Shown here: piece by piece, positions 5,539-12,249 of the stretch
How the letters are laid out: each line of letters starts with the position of its first letter
Numbering within the stretch: position 1 is the first letter of the stretch
DNA from: an uncultured Eubacteriales bacterium
Lineage (GTDB): Bacteria; Bacillota; Clostridia; UMGS1810
Direction of reading: 5' to 3'
DNA length: 12,249 nucleotides
Assembly (NCBI GenBank): GCA_900555295.1
Contig: USKN01000034.1
Span: 1 to 12,249, forward strand
Translations under genes and position numbers: made by a program
Notes under the pieces: model-generated
The model's database searches: none
Seen by the model: only the letters and a program-made list of their open reading frames with translations
Told to the model about the DNA's origin: nothing

Positions 5539-8535
5539 ATGAAAAATCTCAAAAAAGTGTTGGCACTTGTTGTAGTGTTTACAATGGTTCTCACAACGGT
5601 TGCTTTTGCAAGCTATCCCGATGTAGACAACACTGCAGATTATGCAGGTGCGGTTGAACTTTTGTCATCTTTAGACATCTTAAAAGGTGACGATGCAGGT
5701 AATTTTAATCCTGATCAAAACATCACAAGAGCAGAATATGCTGCTGTTGTATGCAGAGCTTTAGGATTAGAAAACAGCGCTAACGGCGCTAAAGGTGCTA
5801 CAATGTTTACAGACGTTGCAGCAGATCATTGGGCTACAGGTTACATTAACCTCGCTTCACAGCAGGGTATTGTAAACGGTATGGGCGACGGCACATTTGA
5901 GCCTGAAAGCAATGTTACATATGCACAGGCAGTTAAAATGCTCGTAGTTGCTATGGGTTATGAACCTATGGCTGCACAGAGAGGCGGATATCCTTCAGGT
6001 TACCTTTCAGTTGCAAACAGCATTAAATTAACAGCAGGTGTTTCTGCTTCGGGTAACGATACACCGGCTCTCAGAAGCACAGTAGCAATGCTCACAGCTA
6101 ACGCTATGGAAATTGCTGTTATGGACCAAACAGGTTTTGGTACAGACACAAAATACGAAATTCTTGATGATGAAGATAACTATGAATCACTCCTCACAAG
6201 AATGGACATCTATGTTGCTACAGGTGTTGTAGGTGACTACGAAAACGAAGATACAAAAGAACAGGTTAAATTCAAAGTTACAGAAGATTCTGACGATTTT
6301 GAATTTACAGAAGCAGCAAGCAAAGGATTTGATTATTACAAATTCTATGTAAACGGTTCAAACATCGCTGATTACAAAAATCAGTCTGTAAAAGTTTACG
6401 TTGAAAAAGCTTCTTCAAAGAAATACTATGTAAAAGCTATTGTTGTAGCTGATACAGGCAGTGTTCTTGATATTGATATTGCAGATATCGATGAAGATAA
6501 TGCTGCACTTTCAACAACAAAAGATTATGTTGAGTATTATGAAAACGAAGACGCTACAAAAACAACAAAACTTTATGTTGATGAAGATGTTGATGTTTAT
6601 GTAAACGGAAAATTAGTATCAACAAAAACTAATACAACTAATGATGGATATGCAGTATTTAATACAAATTATAATGCATTCAAAAATGACGATTGCACAA
6701 TCGCATTTGTTGAAAACACAGACGACAAATACTATGATGTAATCAAATTTGTAAAATATGATTACTACACAGTAGATGAAGTTGACACAGCTAAAGAAAG
6801 ACTTACACTTGACGGCTCACAGATAAGCTTCGCTGATTTCCTTGATGATTCGGCTTATGTAATTGCTTTCAAAGATGCTGATGGCAAAGATATTACTCTT
6901 GCAGACTTTAACGAAGATGATGTTGTAGCAGTAGTTGCACAGAATCCCGGAAAAATTAAACCTAACACAGACAACAAAGAAATCACATTCTACAATCTTG
7001 GTGAAAACACAGTTGTAGGTACTGTTAACGGAATCAACGCTGATGATAACACAATCAATATTGATGATAAAGAGTATGATGTACTCAACACAATTACAGT
7101 TGGTACAACAAAAGGCTTCACACTTTCATCTGAAGGAACATACTTCCTCTCAATGACAGGTAAAGTATTTGATTTTGACGGTACAAAAGGTTCTAACGGT
7201 AAATACGGTTATATCCTTGATGCCGGTGCAAACGATTCTACATTCGATAACGGCCTCCAGGTTAAAATTCTTACAACCGATATGGGCGTTGTTGTAATGG
7301 ATGCTTACACGACATTTAAATATCAGACAAAAGATAATGCTGGTACAATCACAGACGAGTCAATGAAACCTTCTACAGATGTTGCTAAAGTTGCTGCATT
7401 TGAAGCTGTTTACAAAAACGACAAGGGAACAGCTACAACAGCTATGAGACTTGTTAAATACAAAACAACATCTGACAATTACATTAAATCAATTGAATGG
7501 TTTGATGATGTTAAAGCTGTTAACGGTAAATACAAAGACAGCTCACAAAAAGTTGACAGCAAATTAGTTGCTGATAACGTAGTTGTATTCGTAGTTGAAG
7601 AAGGTAAAGATATTGACGATGCTTATACATCATCACTTTCAGCTCTTATCGATGACAACGATTACAAAGGTATTGTTGCTGACGAAGATGACAGCGAATA
7701 CTATGTAATGGCTATGACCAAAGGTGCTGACGCTATCAACCTTGCACAGAATATTTCTGTTGTTAAGAGTGTAAGCGATATCTCATACAATGGTGATGAC
7801 GTTACACAGGCTGTTGTTTACACAAACAACGAAGAAGCAGAAGTTAAACTTATCTTTGATGATGACAGCAAAGCATACACAGGTACAAAAGATGTTGCTA
7901 ACCTCACTGCAGGTTCTGTAATTCTTTACACAGCTAATGCTGACGGTGTTGTAAGCGATTACATCATCCTCGGTGTTGTAGCAAACAAAGTTCTTGTTCC
8001 CGATAACAATGCTCTTAATGCTATGACAGCTGAAAGAAACAACACAAAATATTCATATGCTTACGGTTACATTGATACAATTGAAAAGAACAACAAAGGT
8101 AAAATCATTAACCTCATTGGCAGCGCCGTTGATTATCAGATCAAGACAGCTACAAACAAATACACATATGAATATAAATCAAGAAATGCTAAAATCTATG
8201 TAGATGATTACGAAGGTACATCTAACATTGATGAGTATGATGCAGAGAAGAAGACAGCTACATTTGTATTCTTCAAACTTGCTGATGATGATGTTGTAGA
8301 TGTTTACACATTTGATGCAAGACAGACTGTTAAAGGTTCAGAAAAACCGACAGTTTCTGAAGAAAAGAAAGCTGAAGAAGAGAACAAAGCTCCTTCAACA
8401 GCTCGTTCTACACCCTCAGAAGGTGGTAGCGAAGCTGGAGAAACAAAACCAGAAGCTGCTGATACAACAGTAGTTGCTGACGAAGATATTGCTGATATCG
8501 CACCGGTTGAAATCGATGCAGTTGAAGTTGAGTAA
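5539..8535 (+). CDS. SLH-domain surface protein, probable S-layer or major envelope protein
   Basis: A 998-residue exported protein. Residues 1-24 are a signal peptide (KNLKK, a hydrophobic core, AFA before Ser25). Three SLH-type units follow and should bind secondary cell-wall polymer: 26-77 with ITRAE intact, 90-141 (FTDVAADHW, GDGTFEP) with TRAE changed to TYAQ, and a weak third at about 150-200. Residues ~200-940 are Asp-, Lys-, Val- and Tyr-rich, with no catalytic motif and with recurring short beta-type segments such as VVGTVNGINADDNTINI. The tail (from about 945) is low-complexity, rich in Glu, Ala, Thr and Pro, and ends in EVE without an LPXTG signal. The ATG at 5539 has AAGGAGG 11 bases upstream; a TTG at 5446 in the same frame would put 31 charged residues before the signal peptide and is rejected. 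Ten of eleven Arg codons are AGA and Thr is mostly ACA, unlike the neighbours. It is monocistronic. The specific function of the repeat region is unknown. Confidence 0.88.
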   Translation: MKNLKKVLALVVVFTMVLTTVAFASYPDVDNTADYAGAVELLSSLDILKGDDAGNFNPDQNITRAEYAAVVCRALGLENSANGAKGATMFTDVAADHWATGYINLASQQGIVNGMGDGTFEPESNVTYAQAVKMLVVAMGYEPMAAQRGGYPSGYLSVANSIKLTAGVSASGNDTPALRSTVAMLTANAMEIAVMDQTGFGTDTKYEILDDEDNYESLLTRMDIYVATGVVGDYENEDTKEQVKFKVTEDSDDFEFTEAASKGFDYYKFYVNGSNIADYKNQSVKVYVEKASSKKYYVKAIVVADTGSVLDIDIADIDEDNAALSTTKDYVEYYENEDATKTTKLYVDEDVDVYVNGKLVSTKTNTTNDGYAVFNTNYNAFKNDDCTIAFVENTDDKYYDVIKFVKYDYYTVDEVDTAKERLTLDGSQISFADFLDDSAYVIAFKDADGKDITLADFNEDDVVAVVAQNPGKIKPNTDNKEITFYNLGENTVVGTVNGINADDNTINIDDKEYDVLNTITVGTTKGFTLSSEGTYFLSMTGKVFDFDGTKGSNGKYGYILDAGANDSTFDNGLQVKILTTDMGVVVMDAYTTFKYQTKDNAGTITDESMKPSTDVAKVAAFEAVYKNDKGTATTAMRLVKYKTTSDNYIKSIEWFDDVKAVNGKYKDSSQKVDSKLVADNVVVFVVEEGKDIDDAYTSSLSALIDDNDYKGIVADEDDSEYYVMAMTKGADAINLAQNISVVKSVSDISYNGDDVTQAVVYTNNEEAEVKLIFDDDSKAYTGTKDVANLTAGSVILYTANADGVVSDYIILGVVANKVLVPDNNALNAMTAERNNTKYSYAYGYIDTIEKNNKGKIINLIGSAVDYQIKTATNKYTYEYKSRNAKIYVDDYEGTSNIDEYDAEKKTATFVFFKLADDDVVDVYTFDARQTVKGSEKPTVSEEKKAEEENKAPSTARSTPSEGGSEAGETKPEAADTTVVADEDIADIAPVEIDAVEVE

Positions 8536-8567
8536 TTCATAATTACTTAAATTATATCTTAATAAAT

Positions 8568-8603
8568 AAAAGAGCCACGGCTTATGCCGTGGTTCTTTTA
8601 TTT
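8568..8603 (+). terminator. Intrinsic terminator of the SLH gene
   Basis: A 14-bp stem (8568-8581 with 8586-8599, one G-T pair, core CCACGGC/GCCGTGG) with a four-base TTAT loop is followed by ATTTTAT, 33 bases after the stop codon. The A-rich 5' side and T-rich 3' side mean it could act on both strands. Confidence 0.92.
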
Positions 8604-8747
8604 TATATTATTGACTATACTTGCCGTTGATGTATCTGTATTGTCAGCATAAGGTAATAATTTTTACAATGTGAGAAATGCATTTAAAAATCAAAGTTGA
8701 AATATTTTTATTGTTAATATAAACAACATTAAAATTGCCGCAAAATC

Positions 8748-8798
8748 AAGGCTTCCTCTTGGAGGGAAAGCTGTCATCGTAAGATGACTGATGAGGTG
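8748..8798 (+). repeat. Dispersed clostridial intergenic repeat, left copy
   Basis: Reads AAGGCTTCCTC-TTG-GAGGGAAAGC, then a perfect hairpin GTCATC-GTAA-GATGAC (8773-8788), then TGATGAGGTG. I recognise this layout (a GGCTTCC hairpin, a GTCA hairpin and a GATGAGGTGG end) as a very common intergenic repeat of Clostridia. This is from memory, without a search. Confidence 0.65.
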
Positions 8799-8904
8799 AA
8801 AATATACACATAATATAAAGTACAACGCTCTGTATAAATTAAAATAAACAAGCTGTTAATTATGGTTTATTATGCTTTAAAATAAGAAAATATAAATTAA
8901 AATA

Positions 8905-8949
8905 CCACCTCACCACCGCCTGTGGCGGAGCCTCCCCGGGAGGTAAGCC
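8905..8949 (-). repeat. Dispersed clostridial intergenic repeat, right copy in inverted orientation
   Basis: On the minus strand it reads GGCTTACCTCCC, then GCC-ACA-GGC, then GGTGAGGTGG, the same order as the left copy. The hairpins CCGCC-TGT-GGCGG and CCTCC-CCG-GGAGG keep their pairing although the bases differ from the left copy, which suggests that structure is conserved. With the left copy it frames about 106 bp. Confidence 0.6.
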
Positions 8950-9022
8950 GTTAATATATTTAATGTGTATTGTATGTTTTGGGAGAATTTTGATGTATTA
9001 TTAGATAAAGGATATTATAAAT

Positions 9023-9046
9023 ATATTTATATATTTATATATTTAT
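9023..9046. repeat. Three exact tandem copies of ATATTTAT
   Basis: An 8-bp unit occurs three times without change just beyond the iscU-side terminator. It is probably slippage-prone AT-rich DNA. No function is suggested. Confidence 0.7.
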
Positions 9047-9052
9047 TTTGCC

Positions 9053-9103
9053 AAAAAACCGCCCCCAACAGTTAGATTTTAGGTCTGACTATTGTGGGGG
9101 CGG
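9053..9103 (-). terminator. Intrinsic terminator of the yesL-rnhA-nifS-iscU genes
   Basis: On the minus strand a hairpin with an 8-bp GC stem (CCGCCCCC with GGGGGCGG), a small internal bulge and an upper 7-bp stem (AGTCAGA with TCTAACT, one G-T pair) is followed directly by six T. It lies about 70 bases after the iscU stop codon. The upper stem makes it longer than a standard terminator. Confidence 0.9.
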
Positions 9104-9174
9104 TAAATTTGTAATTGTTTTATATTTACTGTTATTTATACGGTGTTACTGTCAATAAAATTCACGATGATAAT

Positions 9175-9633
9175 TTACGCTTTACAACTGCTTTCTTTTG
9201 AGTTGTTTTCCTTATGCGTTCCGCAATGTTCACACTCTCCGCCGCATTTCATAACGTGTTTGTCAATGCCCATTCTGTCGTAATAATTTTGAATTGCGGC
9301 TGCAATTGCCTCCTCGGCAAGTACGGAGCAGTGCACCTTTACAGGGGGGAGTCCGTCAAGTGCTTCCATAACTGCTTTGTTTGAAAGCTTTAATGCCTCA
9401 TCGATTGTTTTTCCTTTAACAAGCTCGGTTGCCATAGAGCTTGTTGCAACAGCCGCGCCGCATCCGAATGTTTTAAATTTAACATCAACTATAACATCAT
9501 TTTCTATCTTCATATACATTTTCATTATATCGCCGCATTTTGCGTTACCAACTTGTCCTACGGCATTTGCATCGGGTATTTCACCCACATTTCTGGGGTT
9601 TGTAAAATGATCCATTACTTTTTCGCTGTACAT
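9175..9633 (-). CDS. iscU: Fe-S cluster assembly scaffold, IscU/NifU N-terminal type
   Basis: This protein receives sulfur from NifS and iron to build [2Fe-2S] or [4Fe-4S] clusters for transfer to apoproteins. In its 152 residues the three cluster-binding Cys are in family positions: Cys33 in GNAKCGD, Cys58 in FGCGAA and Cys102 in VKVHCSVLAEEAI. Asp35, Lys99 and His101, which tune cluster release, are also kept. The C-terminal Fe-S and Nfu domains of full NifU are absent. An extra Cys-rich tail, MKCGGECEHCGTHKENN and a last Cys two residues before the final Ala, carries CX3CX2C and is not part of the core fold. The start is fixed by AAGGAGA (9641-9647), which lies inside the last nifS codons; only three bases separate the genes, so translation is coupled. 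It is the last gene before the terminator. Could equally be named nifU. Confidence 0.95.
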   Translation of the reverse strand: MYSEKVMDHFTNPRNVGEIPDANAVGQVGNAKCGDIMKMYMKIENDVIVDVKFKTFGCGAAVATSSMATELVKGKTIDEALKLSNKAVMEALDGLPPVKVHCSVLAEEAIAAAIQNYYDRMGIDKHVMKCGGECEHCGTHKENNSKESSCKA

Positions 9634-9636
9634 AAT

Positions 9637-10812
9637 TTATTCTCCTTCCACACCTTCGTATAAAGGCGACATTAATCTTAATTTTTTTACAATTTTAGGT
9701 AACTCCGTAAGGAAATAATCAATTTCTTCCTGTGTGTTTTCCTCACCAAGCGATACACGCAATGAACCGTGCGCAATTTCGTGCGGGAGTCCTATTGCAA
9801 GCAAAACGTGCGATGGGTCAAGAGAACCTGACGTACAGGCAGAACCCGACGATGCGGCAATGTTTGCAATATCGAGCCACAATAAAAGCGACTCGCCCTC
9901 TATATACTTAAACGAAAAGTTTACATTAGACGGTAATCTGTCGGTCGGGTGACCGTTAAGCTTTGCATACGGAATATTTTTTTGAATGTAATTTATAATA
10001 TAATCTCTTTTTTGAGTAAGATTTTTAATTTTTTCGTCAAGATGTGCCGTTGCAAGCTCAAGTGCTTTTGCCATTCCAACAATTTGGGCAATGTTTTCGG
10101 TACCTGCACGCTTTTTACGTTCCTGTCCGCCGCCGTGAATAAGATTTTCTATTTTAACACCTTTGCGTATATAAAGAGCGCCTATGCCTTTTGGCCCGTT
10201 AAATTTATGAGCCGACATTGAAAGCATATCTATATTCATTTCTTTAACATTTATAGGGAGTGCACCCACAGCCTGTACCGCGTCGGTATGAAACAAAATT
10301 CCGTGTTCGTGCGCTATTTTACCTATTTCGGCAATGGGTTCAACAGTACCTATTTCGTTATTTGCAAACATAACGGTTATAAGTATTGTTGTGTCTTTAA
10401 TGGCATTTTTTAAGTCATCAAGTCTTATTTTGCCGTATTCGTCAACGGGAAGGTATGTAACCTCAAAACCGTTTTTTTCAAGAAATTCACATGTGTGCAT
10501 TACCGCGTGGTGTTCTATTGCCGTTGTTATAATATGATTGCCCTTTGCTTTATTTGCTAAAGCTGCGCCTTTTATAGCCCAATTGTCCGACTCTGAACCG
10601 CATGATGTAAAAAATATTTCGTTTTTATCGCAGCCGATTGCATTTGCAACCGTAATTCTTGACGCGTCCAAAGCGGCTTTGCTTTTTTCACCGAGTTTAT
10701 AAACCGTTGAAGCGTTACCGAAATTTTCGGTAAAATACGGCAGCATAGCCTGTACCACTTCAGGTTTAACGGCGGTTGTTGCCGCATGGTCAAAATAAAT
10801 TTCCTTATCCAT
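9637..10812 (-). CDS. nifS: Cysteine desulfurase, NifS/IscS family
   Basis: A PLP-dependent class V aminotransferase-fold enzyme that takes sulfur from L-cysteine, leaving alanine, and passes it as a persulfide to the IscU scaffold encoded next. Visible features over 391 residues: YFDHAATT at 6-13, the cofactor-stacking EHHAV with His101, TDAVQ at 176-180 with the pyridine-nitrogen Asp, SMSAHKFNGPKG with the Schiff-base Lys203, and the catalytic Cys326 in SSGSACTSGS on the long mobile loop typical of group I (NifS/IscS). The ribosome binding site is a modest AAAGAAGG ten bases before the ATG. It follows rnhA after 19 bases and overlaps the iscU initiation region. No iscR-type regulator is in the window, unlike many clostridial isc operons. 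Function secure; nifS versus iscS naming is a matter of convention. Confidence 0.96.
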   Translation of the reverse strand: MDKEIYFDHAATTAVKPEVVQAMLPYFTENFGNASTVYKLGEKSKAALDASRITVANAIGCDKNEIFFTSCGSESDNWAIKGAALANKAKGNHIITTAIEHHAVMHTCEFLEKNGFEVTYLPVDEYGKIRLDDLKNAIKDTTILITVMFANNEIGTVEPIAEIGKIAHEHGILFHTDAVQAVGALPINVKEMNIDMLSMSAHKFNGPKGIGALYIRKGVKIENLIHGGGQERKKRAGTENIAQIVGMAKALELATAHLDEKIKNLTQKRDYIINYIQKNIPYAKLNGHPTDRLPSNVNFSFKYIEGESLLLWLDIANIAASSGSACTSGSLDPSHVLLAIGLPHEIAHGSLRVSLGEENTQEEIDYFLTELPKIVKKLRLMSPLYEGVEGE

Positions 10813-10831
10813 AAATTTTAAAACCTTCTTT

Positions 10832-11296
10832 CTACTGAATGTATCCTATGTCATCAATGAGATTGCTTCCTCTAATGGCACTTGTTGCGAGCATATCGCA
10901 CCTTTCGTTTTCGGGGTGACCGTTATGTCCTTTTACCCACACAAATTCAATATTATGTTTGGTTATTTGTGCGTCAAGTCTTATAAGCAAATCCACATTT
11001 TTGGCTTTTTCGGTTTTGGTTCTGTACCAATTGTTGGACTTCCATTTTTTAAGCCAACCGAGTTTTACCGCGTCCACAAGATATTTGCTGTCGCTTGTAA
11101 GAGTTACCTTGCAAGGCTCTTTTAGCGCTTCAAGCGCTTTAATTGCCGCAAGCAATTCCATACGGTTATTGGTTGTACACTTGTAACCCTCGCTCATTTC
11201 TTTTGTATGCAAATTGTATTTAAGCACCGCGCCCCAACCGCCTTTGCCGGGATTGCCGCTGCATGCACCGTCGGTAAAAATCTGTATATGTTTCAT
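10832..11296 (-). CDS. rnhA: Ribonuclease HI
   Basis: RNase HI cuts the RNA strand of RNA-DNA hybrids, removing primers and R-loops. I start the gene at the ATG 11294-11296, which has GGAG eight bases upstream and begins MKHIQIFTDGACSGNPG, the canonical N-terminus. A TTG start at 11341 in the same frame has no ribosome binding site and adds a non-conserved 15 residues. The 154-residue product has the full catalytic set: Asp9, Glu47 (NNRMEL), Asp69 (TSDSKY) and Asp134 (NERCDMLA), with the flexible-loop His124 in VKGHNGH. A basic segment at 78-99 (LGWLKKWKSNNWYR) matches the substrate-binding basic protrusion of the E. coli enzyme. It lies 82 bases after the yesL-like gene and 19 before nifS, so it is likely co-transcribed; no promoter is evident in the 82-base gap. 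Confidence 0.95.
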   Translation of the reverse strand: MKHIQIFTDGACSGNPGKGGWGAVLKYNLHTKEMSEGYKCTTNNRMELLAAIKALEALKEPCKVTLTSDSKYLVDAVKLGWLKKWKSNNWYRTKTEKAKNVDLLIRLDAQITKHNIEFVWVKGHNGHPENERCDMLATSAIRGSNLIDDIGYIQ

Positions 11297-11378
11297 AAAT
11301 GGTTCTCCGTTTATATGTTTACCCCAAAAAAACATTTCCAAACATTTTTTTTAGGTTTTTTTACAATTTTTTCGTTTA

Positions 11379-12242
11379 TTAAATAATAAGTTCGTCGCTA
11401 AAATCACTTCCGGGTCCGTTATCGCCGTCATCGTGATTTTGCGGTTTAATCATAAGCTTATCTATTGTGGGGTACACGCAAAAAGTTATAATGTACCCAA
11501 ACAGCGAAAAGCCGAATATTATAAATAATATTGCGCCTATTGCAATATAGTACAGCATTGCAAATGAGAGTACAATAAGTATTACCGATATTAAAATATT
11601 AAGCGGCAGTTTTGCAAATGCAAAAATAATTGCATTTTTTATAATATCTTTAAGTTTTAAATCAAATGTTACCATCATAACATATATATAATAGTGTGCC
11701 CACGTGTAAATTATACTTAAAAGTACAATTACAGCCGATAAATACGGAGATGCCTTGGCAATTGACGGTGCAAGCACGCCCGTACCGTACACATAAAACA
11801 CAAATGAAACATATAAAAGAAAGTATGCGGCATAATCGATAAATGTCATAGCCACACCTTGTTTAAAGTTCTTTTTAAAATGCTCTTTAAAATCACTCCA
11901 CACCCAGGCGTGTTCTTCACGCTGAAAATTACGTATTACATAAGTAAATCCCGCTGTAGCCGGGCCTGTAATAAATCCCGCAATTATTAAAAGCGCTATT
12001 CCTATTATATCGCCCGTAAACGAAATAAGCGGCTGTTTAATAATATTATCCAAATTTAACGTAAGCGAAAGCCGTAACCCAAATATAAGCGGTAATAATG
12101 CCGCAAGGTATATTAAGTTTAGCAATACAAGCTTTGTAAATTTTCTGCCGAATAATTCAAAAAACAAAAAAAATCTGTGCTTTTCGGGAGCGTTTTTAGA
12201 TACCCCGGGACCAACTTTGTCGTAATTATTAAATAAACCCAT
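11379..12242 (-). CDS. YesL-like (DUF624) integral membrane protein
   Basis: A 287-residue membrane protein of unknown molecular function. It opens MGLFNNYDKVGPGVSKNAPE, a cytoplasmic start common in clostridial DUF624 proteins, followed by FFELFGRKFTKL and a first membrane segment at about 38-56. Further hydrophobic segments lie near 78-98, 132-155, 162-188 and 204-255, giving five or six spans. The DUF624 hallmark GPATAGFTYVIRNF, then an acidic-aromatic stretch and FKEHFKKNFKQG, is present near residues 92-128. The C-terminus is hydrophilic and acidic (DDGDNGPGSDFSDE). In Bacillus yesL sits in a rhamnogalacturonan locus, and relatives often accompany carbohydrate ABC transporters; here no such genes are in view. 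The ATG is seven bases from the window end, so its ribosome binding site cannot be seen and the start is by family resemblance. Confidence 0.8.
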   Translation of the reverse strand: MGLFNNYDKVGPGVSKNAPEKHRFFLFFELFGRKFTKLVLLNLIYLAALLPLIFGLRLSLTLNLDNIIKQPLISFTGDIIGIALLIIAGFITGPATAGFTYVIRNFQREEHAWVWSDFKEHFKKNFKQGVAMTFIDYAAYFLLYVSFVFYVYGTGVLAPSIAKASPYLSAVIVLLSIIYTWAHYYIYVMMVTFDLKLKDIIKNAIIFAFAKLPLNILISVILIVLSFAMLYYIAIGAILFIIFGFSLFGYIITFCVYPTIDKLMIKPQNHDDGDNGPGSDFSDELII

Positions 12243-12249
12243 AAAAAAT

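Larger units (their letters stand above)
8604..9052. other. Gene-free AT-rich region
   Basis: No open frame with a ribosome binding site or recognisable protein was seen between the SLH terminator and the iscU-side terminator. It holds two inverted dispersed repeats (8748-8798, 8905-8949), a 14-bp direct repeat (TATAAATTAAAATA at 8833-8846 and 8891-8904, the second copy abutting the right-hand dispersed repeat) and a short tandem repeat (9023-9046). The rest is featureless AT-rich DNA. Confidence 0.6.

Noticed and set aside
8304..8540. Minus-strand Ser/Ala-rich frame opposite the SLH tail
   Set aside because: It mirrors the low-complexity coding sequence of the tail and shows no independent gene features.
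9053..9103. Long hairpin as a small RNA or riboswitch
   Set aside because: Six T directly follow on the minus strand and it lies just after iscU, so an intrinsic terminator explains it.
11297..11341. TTG start adding 15 residues to RNase HI
   Set aside because: No ribosome binding site precedes it, while the ATG at 11296 has GGAG and gives the canonical family N-terminus.

Overview
The window looks like a chromosomal segment of a low-GC Gram-positive anaerobe of the class Clostridia. The reasons are AT-rich intergenic DNA, strong AGGAGG-type ribosome binding sites, near-consensus sigma-A promoters, a three-SLH-type surface protein with a Gram-positive signal peptide, a YesL/DUF624 membrane protein, a clostridial NifS/NifU-type Fe-S pair, and an intergenic repeat family that I recognise from clostridial genomes. 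The genus cannot be fixed from this sequence; a relative of the SLH-rich gut Clostridia (for example Monoglobus) is a guess.

Layout. 1-706 (+): 3' part of a DUF4143-type AAA ATPase, cut by the window edge. 707-1032: no gene; a strong hairpin and a ~240-bp two-armed inverted-repeat element. 1033-1317 (-): small ribbon-helix-helix DNA-binding protein with a perfect consensus promoter and a candidate operator over its transcription start. 1394-4175 (-): galT-galK-rdgB, a tight operon behind one strong promoter at 4239-4267; galT and galK are the lower Leloir pathway, and rdgB (house-cleaning NTP pyrophosphatase) is coupled to galK through a ribosome binding site that contains the galK stop codon. 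4283-5125 (-): Rossmann/DUF2520-type oxidoreductase with its own promoter, divergent from the next gene. 5126-5538: control region for the surface protein, holding two promoters, dyads, a hairpin at the predicted mRNA 5' end and a candidate H-type pseudoknot. 5539-8535 (+): 998-residue SLH surface protein with strongly biased codon use, closed by a clean intrinsic terminator. 8536-9174: no gene; a pair of inverted dispersed repeats, an AT-rich tandem repeat and the terminator of the next operon. 9175-12242 (-): yesL-like gene, rnhA, nifS, iscU, probably co-transcribed and ending at the 9053-9103 terminator.

How it fits together. Most of the window is core metabolism and maintenance: galactose entry into glycolysis, nucleotide-pool sanitation, RNA-DNA hybrid removal and Fe-S cluster assembly. 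The exception is the surface-layer-like gene, whose promoters, leader RNA, codon bias and terminator all point to very high expression. I found no CRISPR array, toxin-antitoxin pair, phage gene, complete transposon, tRNA or rRNA. The least explained parts are the SLH leader (5228-5538), the two-armed repeat (771-1010) and the candidate autoregulatory site of the RHH gene.
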